A stretch of 44,323 nucleotides of DNA, taken from assembly GCF_000442315.1 (NCBI RefSeq), contig NZ_KE557327.1:1-44323 (forward strand), given 5' to 3'. Positions 12,004 to 21,744 of the stretch are shown here, one piece after another. The notes beneath the pieces are model-generated. The model did no database searches. It saw nothing but the letters and a program-made list of their open reading frames with translations, and had not been told where the DNA came from. The stretch is from Rubellimicrobium thermophilum DSM 16684 (GTDB lineage Bacteria; Pseudomonadota; Alphaproteobacteria; Rhodobacterales; Rhodobacteraceae). A program made the translations under genes and the position numbers. Position 1 is the first letter of the stretch; each line of letters begins with the position of its first letter.

Positions 12004-12030
12004 GTCGGCATGACCTGCGAATGTGCCGAC
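12004..12030. promoter_or_regulatory. Dyad upstream of the PKS operon
   Basis: Perfect 7-bp inverted repeat GTCGGCA-N13-TGCCGAC, 53-79 bp upstream of the PKS ATG (minus strand). In the minus direction a promoter-like pair (TTGCGC, about 17 nt, then TTAGAG) lies just before it, so a bound protein could act as operator control. The regulator is not identifiable and no activator or repressor gene lies nearby. Confidence 0.35.
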
Positions 12031-12115
12031 TCTAAGGCCTCGCCAAGGCCGTTGCGCAAAAAGGGCCGGCAGCGTTCGGAGATGTAACGGAATCTTGACG
12101 GAATCCGCCCGCGGC

Positions 12116-13486
12116 TCAGCCGGACAGGGCTGCGAACAGGCCGGCATGCAGCCAGATCGCGGCGGCCCCGGCCAGCCCCGACAGGCTCAGCGCGGCCGCA
12201 TCCAGACCGGGATCCCAGGCGCCATGGGGCCGCAGCAGCCAGGCCAGCGCGGGATAGGCCGCGAGATTGGCCAGACCCTGCCCGATCACCGCTCCCATGA
12301 GCCCCCCTGCCTGCAGCCCGCCCAGCAGCCCCAGCGTCACCAGCCCCGCGCGGATCAGCGTGAAGACGAAGAAGCGGCGCGAATCGCCTGCGGCCAGCGC
12401 CGCCTGATCGCAGGTCAGGATCAGGATCGCCGGCCCCTGGATCGCGGCGATCAGGACGACGAGGATCCCCGCCGCGTGATAGCGCGGATCATACAGCAGC
12501 CCCACCAGCCGGTCGCCTCCCAGCGCGATCAGCCCCGACAGCCCCATCAGGCCCAGCAGCGCGGCCCCGCGCAGGCGGCGGATGCGGGCGCGGTTCGCCG
12601 CCGAGGCCGCGGGGGAGCTGTCGCGATAGACGGGGATCAGCACTCGCCGCGCCACCGCCCCGCCCAGAAGCAGCGGCACCGAGGCCAGGAACCAGGCGAT
12701 ATTATAGCGGCCGAACTGCGCCAGATCGAGATGCCGCCCGAGGATCACCTTGTCCGCCTGCCCGATGACAAAGCCGCAGAGCGTGGCGAGGAAGATCCAG
12801 CGGCCGAAGCGGATCAGCTCCGAGGCGGCCTCCCTCTCCCATCGCAGGCGGTTGCGCGGGCCGGGCAGCCCCAGATCGAGCAGCAGGAGCATGGCCAGCG
12901 CGGCGATGAGATTGGAGGCCACGAGCGCCCAGACCGAACCTGTCGCCCAGGCGAGCAGGACCGCCGACAGCGCGCCGATGCCCTGCGTGGCCAGCTCGAT
13001 CAGCGTCACGCGCCCCGCGCGCAGATGGCGGTTCTGCGTCTCGAGCCGGGTGGGATTGAACCCCGCGATCAGCAGCGAGAGGGCGGCGACAGGCAGATAG
13101 AGGGCGAGATCGGCTTCGCCCCAGAACCGTGCCAGAGGCCCTGCCAGCCCGAGCGCCGCCAGCCACAGCAGCAGCCCGCGCAGGATCTGGATCGTCCAGG
13201 CGGTGTCGAGAAAGGCCGGATCATCCCCCCGGCGCGACCCCATGATCGCCGGGCCGAGCCCCACATCCGACAGCATCGCCAGCGCCATCAGCACCACCGA
13301 GACCATCGCCATCAGGCCGAAGGCCTCGGGGAACAGCAGGCGCGTCAGGATCAGGTTGGAGACGAGCCGCAGCCCCTGGGACGCGGCGAAGCCGCCCATC
13401 GTGATCACCGAGGAGCGCAGCACCCGCGCCCCCAGGGAGCGGCCGGGCGCGAAAGAGGCGGGATCGGGCAGGGGGGCTGCGGTCAT
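12116..13486 (-). CDS. Polysaccharide flippase, Wzx/PST family
   Basis: 456-residue integral membrane protein with about twelve to fourteen hydrophobic segments, typical of the MOP-superfamily polysaccharide transporters. The N-terminal block (VITMGGFAASQGLRLVSNL, then ILTRLLFPEAFGLMAM) is the conserved opening of Wzx/PST proteins, in which a serine/glycine-rich helix is followed by LLxPExFGL. It would move undecaprenyl-pyrophosphate-linked repeat units across the inner membrane. The ATG overlaps the stop of the upstream GT2 gene as ATGA (13483-13486). A Wzy-like polymerase and an initiating transferase in the same cluster support a Wzx/Wzy-dependent system. Confidence 0.9.
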   Translation of the reverse strand: MTAAPLPDPASFAPGRSLGARVLRSSVITMGGFAASQGLRLVSNLILTRLLFPEAFGLMAMVSVVLMALAMLSDVGLGPAIMGSRRGDDPAFLDTAWTIQILRGLLLWLAALGLAGPLARFWGEADLALYLPVAALSLLIAGFNPTRLETQNRHLRAGRVTLIELATQGIGALSAVLLAWATGSVWALVASNLIAALAMLLLLDLGLPGPRNRLRWEREAASELIRFGRWIFLATLCGFVIGQADKVILGRHLDLAQFGRYNIAWFLASVPLLLGGAVARRVLIPVYRDSSPAASAANRARIRRLRGAALLGLMGLSGLIALGGDRLVGLLYDPRYHAAGILVVLIAAIQGPAILILTCDQAALAAGDSRRFFVFTLIRAGLVTLGLLGGLQAGGLMGAVIGQGLANLAAYPALAWLLRPHGAWDPGLDAAALSLSGLAGAAAIWLHAGLFAALSG

Positions 13487-14337
13487 CGCGAACGGCTCCA
13501 GGCTCCGTCATGGGGGCGCATCCTGACGGCCAGGGCCACCCCCGCATAGACCGCGAAGGCCAGCGGATCGGCCGCCATCAGCCGCAGGAGGGCGGCCGGG
13601 CCGGGCCGGGGGGTGTCCTCCCGCGCCGGCAGATGGGGATAGCGCTCGGCCAGTTCGGCCACGCCCCGGTCCTGCCGGCGGCGGACGCGGATCAGGGCGC
13701 CCAGCCCTTCGGCGATCGGCCAGTCATAGGGTTCGGGCACGAGATGGCGTTCCTGCGGGGCAAAGAGGAGGCGCACAAAGGCATCATCGGCGATGAGCCG
13801 CGGCCAGGCCCCCCAGCGGGCCCGCCCCGCGGCATTGACGGCGAACAGGCCGCAGCCCGGCACCGCCCCCTGCGCCATGCGGGCAAAGAAGGGCACCTGT
13901 GCCCAGGCCCGCGCATAGAGGCGTGCCGCCAGCCCCCGCCCGACGATCACCGGGCGGCCCGAGGCATAGGCGGCTTCGGCCCGGTCGAGGACGCGGACGA
14001 TTCCCCCCATCAGGCGGGGCGAGACGGTCACATCGGCATCGAGATAGGCCCGCATCGCCCCCCTTGCGGCCTCGTCCCCTGCCTGCAGCGCGGCCGTCTT
14101 GCCCGCTTGCGGCAGATCGAGCACCGTCAGATCCCAGCCCGCGGCGGCGAGCGGGCCGCGCATCGCCTCGGCCGCCTGGGCGGTGCCGTCGGTCGAGCCA
14201 TTGGCGACGACCACCACCTCCGCCCCGCCGGGGATGGGGTCGGAGGCGGCCAGAGCGGCCAGGCAGCCGGGCAGCAGCCGCGCCTCGTTGGCGGCCGGAA
14301 CGATGACCGACAGGCAGGGCGTCACGGACGATGTCAT
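13483..14337 (-). CDS. Family 2 glycosyltransferase
   Basis: 284-residue GT2 enzyme. It starts with CLSVIVPAANEARLLPGCL, the usual GT2 opening; VVVANGSTDGTA is the nucleotide-binding stretch, and YLDADVTVSPR carries the DxD metal motif. Hydrophobic C-terminal residues (FAVYAGVALAV) may anchor it to the membrane. ATG 14337 is preferred over upstream in-frame codons because AAGGGGG stands 8-9 nt before it. It is read in the same direction as wzx, coupled by an ATGA overlap, and diverges from the GT4 gene at 14421. It probably adds one sugar of the exopolysaccharide repeat; the donor is unknown. Confidence 0.88.
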   Translation of the reverse strand: MTSSVTPCLSVIVPAANEARLLPGCLAALAASDPIPGGAEVVVVANGSTDGTAQAAEAMRGPLAAAGWDLTVLDLPQAGKTAALQAGDEAARGAMRAYLDADVTVSPRLMGGIVRVLDRAEAAYASGRPVIVGRGLAARLYARAWAQVPFFARMAQGAVPGCGLFAVNAAGRARWGAWPRLIADDAFVRLLFAPQERHLVPEPYDWPIAEGLGALIRVRRRQDRGVAELAERYPHLPAREDTPRPGPAALLRLMAADPLAFAVYAGVALAVRMRPHDGAWSRSR

Positions 14338-14420
14338 GGATGCACCCCCTTGGCGGCGGCGGCAGGGCGGGGCAGGCTCGGCCCGGATCGCGGAGAGGAC
14401 CGCAGGCAGGGAGGCAGGCG
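14338..14420. promoter_or_regulatory. Divergent intergenic region between GT2 and GT4 genes
   Basis: Only 83 bp separate the start codons of a minus-strand GT2-wzx pair and a plus-strand GT4 gene, so promoters for both must lie here or inside coding sequence. I see ribosome sites for each gene (AAGGGGG and AGGGAGG) but no clear -35/-10 elements. Confidence 0.4.
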
Positions 14421-15617
14421 ATGGGACAGGGGCCGCGGATCGGCTACATGGTGCCACAATTCCCCGGCCAGACCCATGCCTTCTTCTGGCGCGAGATCCG
14501 GGCCCTCGAGGCGATGGGGGCGGAGGTCGTCCTGTGGTCCACCCGGCCGCCCCCGCCGGGCCTCGTGTCGCATGACTGGTCCGCCGAGGCCACGGCGCGC
14601 ACGACCTATCTGATGAGCCGCAGCCCGCGCGACCTGCTGCGCGCCCTGCCCGCCCTGCCCTGGAGGGATCTGGCGGGCGCCGAGCGCGGGTTCCTGCGCG
14701 ATCTCGCCCTGGCGCTGCCGGCTGCCGCGCGCCTGCGGCAGGAGGCCGCGCGGGCGGGCGTGGGTCATGTCCATGTCCATTCCTGCGGGCGCGCGGCGCT
14801 GGTCGCCGCACTGGCTGCGCGGCTCGGCGGGCCGTCCTACAGCCTGACCCTGCACAATCCGCTCTCCGTCTACGGGCCGGGTCAGGCCTTCAAATGGCGC
14901 GGGGCGCGCTTTGCCACCGTCATCACGCGCCGCCTGCTGAACGAGGTGCGCATCGTGCTGCGCAAGGATCTGCCCGCCCGCATCTTCGTCCAGCCGATGG
15001 GCGTGGATCTTCTTCGCTTCCGGCGCGAGGGCCCCTATGCCCCCTGGCCCGGCGAAGGGCCGCTCGCCCTTGTCTGCTGCGCGCGGCTCAACCCGGCCAA
15101 GGGGCATCTCGACCTGTTCGATGCCGTCGCCGGCCTGATCGCGGAGGGGATCGATGCGCGCCTCCTCTGCCTGGGCGAGGATGACGCCGGAGGCACGGGC
15201 TATCGCACCGTGCTCGAGGCCGCGATCAGGGAGCGGGGTCTGTCCGGGCATGTGGAGCTGGCCGGGGCCGTGGACGAGAGGCGGGTGATCGGCGCGCTGC
15301 AGCAGGCGCATCTGTTCGTGCTGGCCTCTCATGCCGAGCCGCTGGGCGTGGCCTTCATGGAGGCGATGGCCTGCGGGGTGCCGGTGGTGGGCACCGCGGC
15401 GGGAGGCGTGCGCGAGCTGGTGACCGACGGGGTGGACGGGGTGCTGGTGCCGCCGCGCGATCCGCGCGCCCTGTGCCGGGCGATCGCCGCCCTGGCCCGC
15501 GATCCGGCCCGCGCGATCCGCCTGTCGATGGCGGGGCGGGCGCGCGTCGAACGCGACGGCGATGCCGCGCGCGGGGCAGAGACGCTGCTGCGCGCCATCG
15601 CCGGCGAGGCGGTCTAG
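14421..15617 (+). CDS. Family 4 glycosyltransferase
   Basis: 398-residue GT-B fold glycosyltransferase. The N-terminal domain begins GPRIGYMVPQFPGQTHAFF, followed by HVHVHSCGRAALVA. The C-terminal domain has the phosphate-binding ARLNPAKGH segment and the GT4 EX7E motif within SHAEPLGVAFMEAMACG, followed by GTAAGGVREL. ATG 14421 is chosen because AGGGAGG sits 7-8 nt upstream and the family homology begins there. It is the only plus-strand gene in the polysaccharide cluster; its stop lies 6 bp from the convergent end of the SGNH-protein gene. It likely builds the repeat unit from a nucleotide sugar in the cytosol. Confidence 0.9.
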   Translation: MGQGPRIGYMVPQFPGQTHAFFWREIRALEAMGAEVVLWSTRPPPPGLVSHDWSAEATARTTYLMSRSPRDLLRALPALPWRDLAGAERGFLRDLALALPAAARLRQEAARAGVGHVHVHSCGRAALVAALAARLGGPSYSLTLHNPLSVYGPGQAFKWRGARFATVITRRLLNEVRIVLRKDLPARIFVQPMGVDLLRFRREGPYAPWPGEGPLALVCCARLNPAKGHLDLFDAVAGLIAEGIDARLLCLGEDDAGGTGYRTVLEAAIRERGLSGHVELAGAVDERRVIGALQQAHLFVLASHAEPLGVAFMEAMACGVPVVGTAAGGVRELVTDGVDGVLVPPRDPRALCRAIAALARDPARAIRLSMAGRARVERDGDAARGAETLLRAIAGEAV

Positions 15618-15622
15618 GCCCG

Positions 15623-18144
15623 TCATCCGGCATCCCTCGGCGGGGCGCCGGCAGGACGACCGGCGAAGGTTCCCAGGGCCCGCGGCTCCTCCCACCAGAG
15701 GGGGCGGGCATTGGCATCGAGCAGCGCCTGCCAGCGCGGGTTCCAGTCGCCGGGCCAGCGCAGCGCCCCCCAGGCCCCCCAGCGCGAGGGCGGGGCGGTA
15801 TCCACGAAGGCCGCGAACAGCGTGCCGCCGGAGGCTGCCCAGGCATCCAGCAGTTCGGTCATCAGCGCCCCCATCTGCGGGGAATGGGCGAATTCCGCAA
15901 GCGCGGCCAGTGTCGGGCCGTCCTCGGCCGCCGGGCCTTCGGGAACGATATGGGGGCCGCCCTCATAGGCGATCAGGCGCAGCCCGCGCCGGGCCGCCGC
16001 CGCGCGGTGATAGGGCCAGAGCCGGTCGCGCAGATCGGCGATGTCGGCCCGCGCCATCGTCTCGATCACGGCGGGCAGGCGACCCTCGCGCGCCTCCGCC
16101 ATCGCGGCCGCCGCCCGGTCGGCCCCGACGGCGGCAAGGCCGAAATAGCCGGTGACGGCATAGGCGTCGAAACTGGCCAAGGGGGGCGGGCGCCCCTCGG
16201 CCTGCACCAGCGGGGCATCGAGCAGCGCCTCCTCCAGCCCCGGCCAGCCGGTATGGACGGCCACCACGCGGACAAGGCGCCGGGGCTCATCGGCAAAGAC
16301 CTCGGCCCAGAGATCGGCGACCTCGGCGGCCCGCAGGCCGGCATATTGCATCCAGGCATCGGGCGGGGCCCCTCCCCCCAGCGTGCGATGGCACGGTCGC
16401 GCGCCCAGGCCGCCTGAGGGAAGATCCAGTTCCAGACCTCGTTCGACCATTCTGCATGGACCCTGAGGCGCGGATCCAGCCGGTCATGCACCAGCTGCGC
16501 AAAGCGCGTGACATAGTCGTCATCCACCCCGTGGGGCAGGGTGAACCAGGGATCGGCCCCGACGCGGTTGGCCAGCTCCACCATCACCTCGACTGGCACG
16601 CCGCGCCAGGCCCAGGTGAAATCCGACAGCCGCGGGCGGTCCGCCCAGTGCTGCTGGGCCGAACCGTTGGTGGCCATCCAGTCCATGAAGCGCAGCGCCC
16701 GGAAGCGCCCCACCCGGTCCAGGAAATCGGGGTCGAAGATCTCTCCGGCGGCGAACAGCCCCTCCTGATCCTCGCGCACAAGCGTCATGGCGCGCAGGGG
16801 ATCGGCCGGATCGAGCCCCGAGACGGCGATGCTGACCCCCCCTTCGCCGGGGGCGAAGGCAAAGCGCAGGGCGTTGCGGCCCAGCGGGCGGATGTCGCGC
16901 GCACGGCCCCCCACGTCGATGCGCGCTGTCCCCTCCCAGCGCAGCACATAGGTGCCGGCAAGCGCCGTGGCCCCGGCCGGCAGATCCGTCATCACGAAGG
17001 TCTCGAGAAAGTCCGTGCCGGGTGGCAGGGCGCGCGGCCAGCCCTCGGGCGAGAGATAGCCCCCCCTCGCGCAGCCGCTCGAAGCTCCAGGCGCCCCAGA
17101 CCCCGCCCTCATGCGCAGCCAGGGGCGGGGCCGAGCGCATGCGGTCGAGGAAGGGGGTCTGGGTGGACCAGTCGGCGATCCCGTTCAGCCCCATCCCCAG
17201 GGCGGGATCGGCAGGCGCGGGCAGGGCGGCGCGGCGGGGGGCGGCGCCCACGAGCCCGGCCACGCGGTCGGCCAGGGCCTCGTAATCGCCGGCCACCACG
17301 GGATGGATGTCGGGCGAAAGAGGGATGGCGGGCGGCGCCTCGCCCCAGAGGGCGGCATAGGTCACCATCGCGGCGAGCAGGTAGGTCGTGGCGGGGCCGT
17401 GGGGGTCGTCGTCGAAGAAGAGGGCCTCGGCGGGGAGGTCGGCGAGCGGCGGCTCGGCCAGCAGGGTGCCGAGGACGGAGGCGGTGGGGATCAGGCGGAT
17501 GTCGCGGCCGGGCAGCCGCTCGCGCAGCGCGGCCAGGAGATCCTCATGCCAGGCATGTAGGGGCCGGCGCTGCGCGCCTTCCAGGCGGCAAAACCGCGCG
17601 CATCGGGGGGAAAGCGGTCGAAGAGCCCCTGATGCCCGCGCAAGGGGGGCCAGCCCTCGTAGAGAAACAGGCGGGGCGCGCGCGCCGGATCCATCTGGCC
17701 AGCCGACCAGTCGAGGATGCGACGGGCGAGGTCGAGGGCGGGGGCTTCGTGGACGGTCCGGTCGGGAGGCGCGTCCTGAAGGAAGTTCGGCAGGGCCAGG
17801 ATCACCGTATCGAAGCCCGCCATGCGGAAGGACCCGCCCCCTTCCGTCCAGGCCCGCTCCACGCCGGGAAAGCTCCATTGCGGCTGCGGCGGCAGGGCGC
17901 GGGCGTGATCGGGCAGGAACCCCCAGGCGCCGTCGAGCCGCAGGCCATGCCCCCCCGCCCGCGCCATCAGGGCGAGCCAGTGGGGAATGCCCGTCGTCTC
18001 GCTGTCGCTGACATGATGGATCAGACTGTGGCCGAAGACGAAGACCGTGACATCCCGTGCCAGCGCGGGCCGTGCGGCGGGCAGGACGAGGAGGAGCCCG
18101 AGGAGGAGGACCGGGACGGGGCGGAGCAGGCGGAGCAGGCGCAT
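15623..18144 (-). CDS. Exported SGNH-like plus glycosidase-like protein (three frameshifts)
   Basis: Reads as one 840-residue protein after three single-base corrections: base missing near 17556, extra base in the C7 run 17060-17066, base missing in the run 16369-16372. Residues 1-30 form a signal peptide (LLLGLLLVLPAARPALA). Residues 30-330 resemble an SGNH/GDSL hydrolase: VTVFVFGHSLIHH replaces the usual GDS block, and DTVILALPNFL follows. Residues 370-480 are beta-rich and may bind carbohydrate. Residues 490-840 look like a TIM-barrel glycosidase (LRFMDWMATNG, then HAEWSNEVWNW with a candidate catalytic Glu, and a later YEGG). I do not recognise a characterised family member; polysaccharide deacetylation or trimming in the periplasm is inferred. 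ATG 18144 overlaps the upstream GT4 stop (TGATG). Confidence 0.75.
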
Positions 18145-19442
18145 CAGGCGGCCTCCGGGAGGGGGATCGGCTGGGGGGGCGCATCGCGCGCGCCGGCGAG
18201 CGTCCAGTCGTAGATCTGCGCGATCTGCTGCGCCTTGGCCTCCCAGGTGAAGAGGGCGAGCGCGCGGGCGCGGGCGGCAGAGCCGAGGCGGCGGGCGTCC
18301 TCTGGCGCTTCGGCCAGGCGGGCCAGATGCCCCCCGAGGGCCGCCACGATGGCGGCGCGGTCACCCAGGGGCACCCGGATCCCGGTGCCGGGGGCAACGA
18401 GTTCCGCAGGCCCGGCATAGTCCACGACAAGCGGGCACAGGCCCAGCGCCATGGCCTCGAGCACGGCGCCGCCGCCGAATTCGCGCACCGAGGGGAACAG
18501 GAGCAGGTCGGCGCGGGCGGCGATGCGCGCGGCCCTCTCCTGAGGCAGCCAGCCGTGGAAGGCGGGCGCGATGCCCAGGGCGGCGGCCTGCGCGCGCAGA
18601 TCCTCCATCAGCGGGCCGTCGCCGATGATGTCGAACTCCAGACGCCCCTCGCGCATCAGGGGGGCGGCGGCCTCGATCGCCATGTCGGGCCCCTTGTAGG
18701 GGACAAGGCGGCCGAGGAAGACGGCGCGCAGCGGGCCGGGGGGGCGGTCGGCGCTGGGGGCGAAACGGGCGGGATCGACGCCATTCTCGGGCAGCCAGAC
18801 GGTGCGGGTGCCGGGGGGCATCTCGGCCCGGGTATGGAGCGAGCCGCACAGGACGGCCGCGGCCTGGCGGAAGGTCGCCCGCCGGCCCGGCATCAGGCGG
18901 ATGGCGCCGCCGCGGACATAGGAGAGCCATTCGCGTTCGGCCCGACGCGCGGCATCGAAGGCGCGCGGCCAGGGGACGCCGCCATTGAGGGGGCCGATCA
19001 GGAAGGGGACGCCGAGCCGGGCCAGGCGGGGGGCGAGGGGGCTCGGGATCGTCGGCGACAAGGGGGTGATGCGGTGGACGATGTCCCAGGCCCCCGCCCG
19101 CAGCGCGGGGCCGAAGCGCTGCCACAGGCGATGCTCGAAGAGCGGATAGGACAGGGCCGCGACGGCCTGCAGGGTCGTCCAGCCCCGCCCCGGTCCGCCG
19201 CGCAGCCTCTCGCCCAGGCGCCAGAGCGGTCCGGCCAGGGATTCGGTGTCGATGGCGGTGAACTCCTCCCCTTCGCGCCAGCCGGCGCGGCGGATCGCCT
19301 CGCGGTTGCGCACCTGCGTGACAAGATGGATGTCCGCCACCTGGCGCAGGGCCTGGGCGAGGTTCCAGCCGACCAGCGGAACCGAGGTCCATTCGGGATT
19401 CGCCGCCTCGGCGATCAGGAGGATGCGGGGGCGGCGTGTCAC
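18144..19442 (-). CDS. Family 4 glycosyltransferase
   Basis: 432-residue GT-B enzyme. The N-terminal domain has PRILLIAEAANPEW and later GPLNGGVPWP, frequent in polysaccharide GT4 enzymes. The C-terminal domain has VFLGRLVPYKGPDMA, FDIIGDGPL, and the EX7E motif in REFGGGAVLEAMALG. The start is GTG 19442, whose TGA-overlap (GTGA, 19439-19442) couples it to the preceding polymerase gene; there is no ATG at the point where homology begins. It probably extends the lipid-linked oligosaccharide at the inner face of the membrane. Sugar specificity cannot be read. Confidence 0.9.
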   Translation of the reverse strand: MTRRPRILLIAEAANPEWTSVPLVGWNLAQALRQVADIHLVTQVRNREAIRRAGWREGEEFTAIDTESLAGPLWRLGERLRGGPGRGWTTLQAVAALSYPLFEHRLWQRFGPALRAGAWDIVHRITPLSPTIPSPLAPRLARLGVPFLIGPLNGGVPWPRAFDAARRAEREWLSYVRGGAIRLMPGRRATFRQAAAVLCGSLHTRAEMPPGTRTVWLPENGVDPARFAPSADRPPGPLRAVFLGRLVPYKGPDMAIEAAAPLMREGRLEFDIIGDGPLMEDLRAQAAALGIAPAFHGWLPQERAARIAARADLLLFPSVREFGGGAVLEAMALGLCPLVVDYAGPAELVAPGTGIRVPLGDRAAIVAALGGHLARLAEAPEDARRLGSAARARALALFTWEAKAQQIAQIYDWTLAGARDAPPQPIPLPEAA

Positions 19443-20849
19443 AGGACAGTCCGGAAGGCGGGGGCAGGATGGGGGGGCGCGCCGGAGGGGCGCGCTGCGA
19501 CGTCCTGGACGGGGGCGCGTTCGGCCCAGCCCAGCAGCGCCCCTGCAAGCAGCATGGTCAGCGGTGTCAGCGTGGCATTGGGGATCAGATCCACGAGATT
19601 GACCGCCAGCATCAGCGCCATGGCGCCGGCGAGGGGCGGTGGCGGACCCGCCCCCAGACGCCGCCAGGCAAGCAGCAGCGGCAGGGCGAGAAGGCCGAAT
19701 TCGGACAGGAAACCCGCCCAGCCGAACATGCCCAGGACGACGATCCAGCGCCCGTCGGTGATGGTGAGCGGCCGGCCCGTGTCCGGGTCGTAGACATGGT
19801 GGCGCCCCCACAGCCCCCAGCCGAACAGCGGGCGTTCCTCGGCCCGGGCCAGCAGCACGTCCTCGTTGCCGAAGCGGAAGGCCAGCGAATGCGCGCGTTC
19901 GGGGGCAAGGCGGGCGATGGCCGAGACGACCGCCTGATCCGGCAGCAGATGCGCCCCCCGCGCCGCCGGATAGGCGAGCGCCAGACAGGCCAGCAGGGCG
20001 GCAAGGCGGATCTGCATCCGCCCCCCCGCCAGCAGCAGGAGCGGCGCGAAGACCAGTGCATAGAGCAGCGACGCCAGAGACTTGCACAGCACCAGCACGA
20101 GCATCATCCAGGCCGCGGCGGCCAGCAGGGCGAGGCGGCGGCGCGGCGCGGATTCGGCGCGGGCCAGGGCGCAGGCTGCCAGCACCCCCGTGAGCGCCAG
20201 GAAGGCCGCCCAGAGCCCGTGATAGAGGAAGACGATGGGGCGGAAGCCGTTGCCGCGCATCATCTGCTCGAACAGGTGCTGGAAATAGCCGTAGATCCAG
20301 ATGTTGAGCTGCGGCGACAGCCGCACCTCGAGCAGCATCGGCAGCGAATAGCCGAGCGCCCCCAGAAGCAGCGCCAGCAGCAGGTCGCGCTGGTCTTTCT
20401 CGGTGGTCAGCAGGGCACGGCCCAGCAGATAGGGGGCGAGGCCGATGACCAGCGCCAGGCCTGCGCTCAGCGCCTCGCGCGGCTGCAGGCCGGGCAGCAC
20501 CACCTGTCCCCAGATCACCGGATCCCCGTTGGTGGCGACGGTCAAGGCGGGGACCGTCAGCCCCAGGCCCAGCAGTGCCCGCGCCGCCGGATGGGGCGGG
20601 CAGCAGCCGGCGCAGTCCGGAGCGGCCCAGCGCCAGCCCGGCAAAGAACAGGGCGCAGAGGCTCGGGATCGTGTCCTTGGTCAGGGGGGGCAGCAGGGGA
20701 AGGTCGATCCCCGCCGGCGCGGGCGGCAGCAGCAGATAGCCCGAAAGGATCGTCGCGACCGTGCCGCGGGCCGGGCCCAGGGCACGGAACAGGCCCCAGG
20801 TCACGAGCGGCCATGCCGCGAGCATCAGGAAGGCGAAGGCGTTGGGCAT
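19439..20849 (-). CDS. Wzy-like O-antigen/EPS polymerase (one frameshift)
   Basis: 469-residue polytopic membrane protein after removal of one extra base in the G run 20593-20596 (minus-strand reading LLPAHPAARALLG). It has about ten to eleven hydrophobic helices and a large periplasmic loop around RFGNEDVLLARAEERPLFGWG; this RPLFGWG-like block is shared by the O-antigen ligase/polymerase superfamily (Wzy_C). It would polymerise repeat units at the periplasmic side of the inner membrane. Ligase (WaaL) is the alternative, but a wzx and an initiating transferase in the cluster favour polymerase. No strong ribosome site precedes ATG 20849. Confidence 0.8.
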
Positions 20850-21023
20850 CCGGGCGCCGGGCGTTGCGGAATCGGCTGGGCGATCCCGGTTGCCAGACTA
20901 GACCGCCGATCATGGCGTGGCCAAGGCGCAGGGGGGGCAGCCTGCCGGGATGCGCTGCCGCAACGGTCCTCTGCCGCGGCCGTCCTCCGGGGGCGGCCCG
21001 CCGGCGAGCGGCGACGCGGGCAG

Positions 21024-21041
21024 GCCGGGATGGGGCCCGGC
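21024..21041 (-). terminator. Hairpin after the sugar-phosphate transferase gene
   Basis: GCCGGG-N6-CCCGGC lies directly after the stop codon at 21043 in the minus direction. No U-tract follows, so it may be a Rho-dependent end, a 3' RNA-protecting hairpin, or chance in GC-rich sequence. Confidence 0.3.
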
Positions 21042-21042
21042 T

Positions 21043-21744
21043 TCAGCAGCCGGTCCCGCGCAGCACCACCCGGACGGTGCGCAGCAGCAGGCGCAGATCC
21101 GTGGCGAAGGACAGGGTCTGGAAATAGCGGCGGTCGAAGCCGGCGCGTTCGGCAAAGCTCGATTCGTTGCGCACGGAGGTCTGCCAGAGCCCGGTGATGC
21201 CGGGGCGCATCGCGAAATATTCGCTGCCGGGATACAGCATGCGCTGCTCGGGCAGCATCGGGCGCGGGCCGACGAAGGACATGTGACCCAGCAGGACATT
21301 GAAGATCTGCGGCAACTCGTCGAGCGAGCTGCGGCGCAGGAGGGCGCCGAGGCGGGTGACGCGCGGGTCGTGCCGCAGCTTCTGGTGGCGGTCCCATTCG
21401 GCGCGGGCCTGCGGATCGGCGGCCAGATGGGCGGCCAGAGCACGCTCCGCATCCGGGACCATGCTGCGCAGCTTGAACATCGGAAAGACGCGCCCGCCCC
21501 GGCCCAGCCGCGGCTGGACATAGATGGGGCTGTGCCCGTCGAGCGCCACGAGCAGCATCAGCGGCAGCAGCACCGCCAGCATCGGCAGCAGCAGGATCAG
21601 GGCCAGAATCAGGTCGAAAGCCCGCTTCAGACCCCTGTCGTACAGGCCATGGGCCGCGGGCAGGATGGCGGCCCGCAGCACATCGGCGGGGTCCGGGCGA
21701 AGACCGGGATGTCCGCCCGTCGCCAGATTCGAGAGCATCTGCAC
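21043..21744 (-). CDS. Initiating sugar-phosphate transferase, ExoY/WbaP C-terminal type
   Basis: 233-residue polyprenyl-phosphate hexose-1-phosphate transferase. One membrane hairpin (DLILALILLLPMLAVLLPLML) is followed by the cytosolic catalytic region: PIYVQPRLGRGG, FPMFKLRSM, SSLDELPQIFNVLLG, MSFVGPRPMLPEQ and RPGITGLWQ, all hallmarks of the bacterial sugar transferase family. It lacks the extra N-terminal helices of full WbaP and so resembles ExoY. It starts repeat-unit assembly on undecaprenyl phosphate, with galactose or glucose as likely sugar. Start is GTG 21744 (GGAGGGG 6 nt upstream) or ATG 21738 (GAAGG 5-6 nt upstream). It stands apart from its neighbours, with 456 bp upstream. Confidence 0.92.
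   Translation of the reverse strand: MQMLSNLATGGHPGLRPDPADVLRAAILPAAHGLYDRGLKRAFDLILALILLLPMLAVLLPLMLLVALDGHSPIYVQPRLGRGGRVFPMFKLRSMVPDAERALAAHLAADPQARAEWDRHQKLRHDPRVTRLGALLRRSSLDELPQIFNVLLGHMSFVGPRPMLPEQRMLYPGSEYFAMRPGITGLWQTSVRNESSFAERAGFDRRYFQTLSFATDLRLLLRTVRVVLRGTGC

Noticed and set aside
12004..12030. LuxR-type quorum-sensing box at the PKS dyad
   Set aside because: Arm sequence and 13-bp spacing do not fit the usual 20-bp lux box, and no luxI/luxR gene is visible.
8880..12035. 1051-codon plus-strand frame
   Set aside because: Antisense shadow of the PKS KS-AT region; no recognisable family and no ribosome site.
15623..18144. Genuine pseudogene interpretation of the SGNH protein
   Set aside because: No premature decay beyond three single-base indels, and comparable indels hit conserved housekeeping genes, so sequencing error is the simpler explanation.
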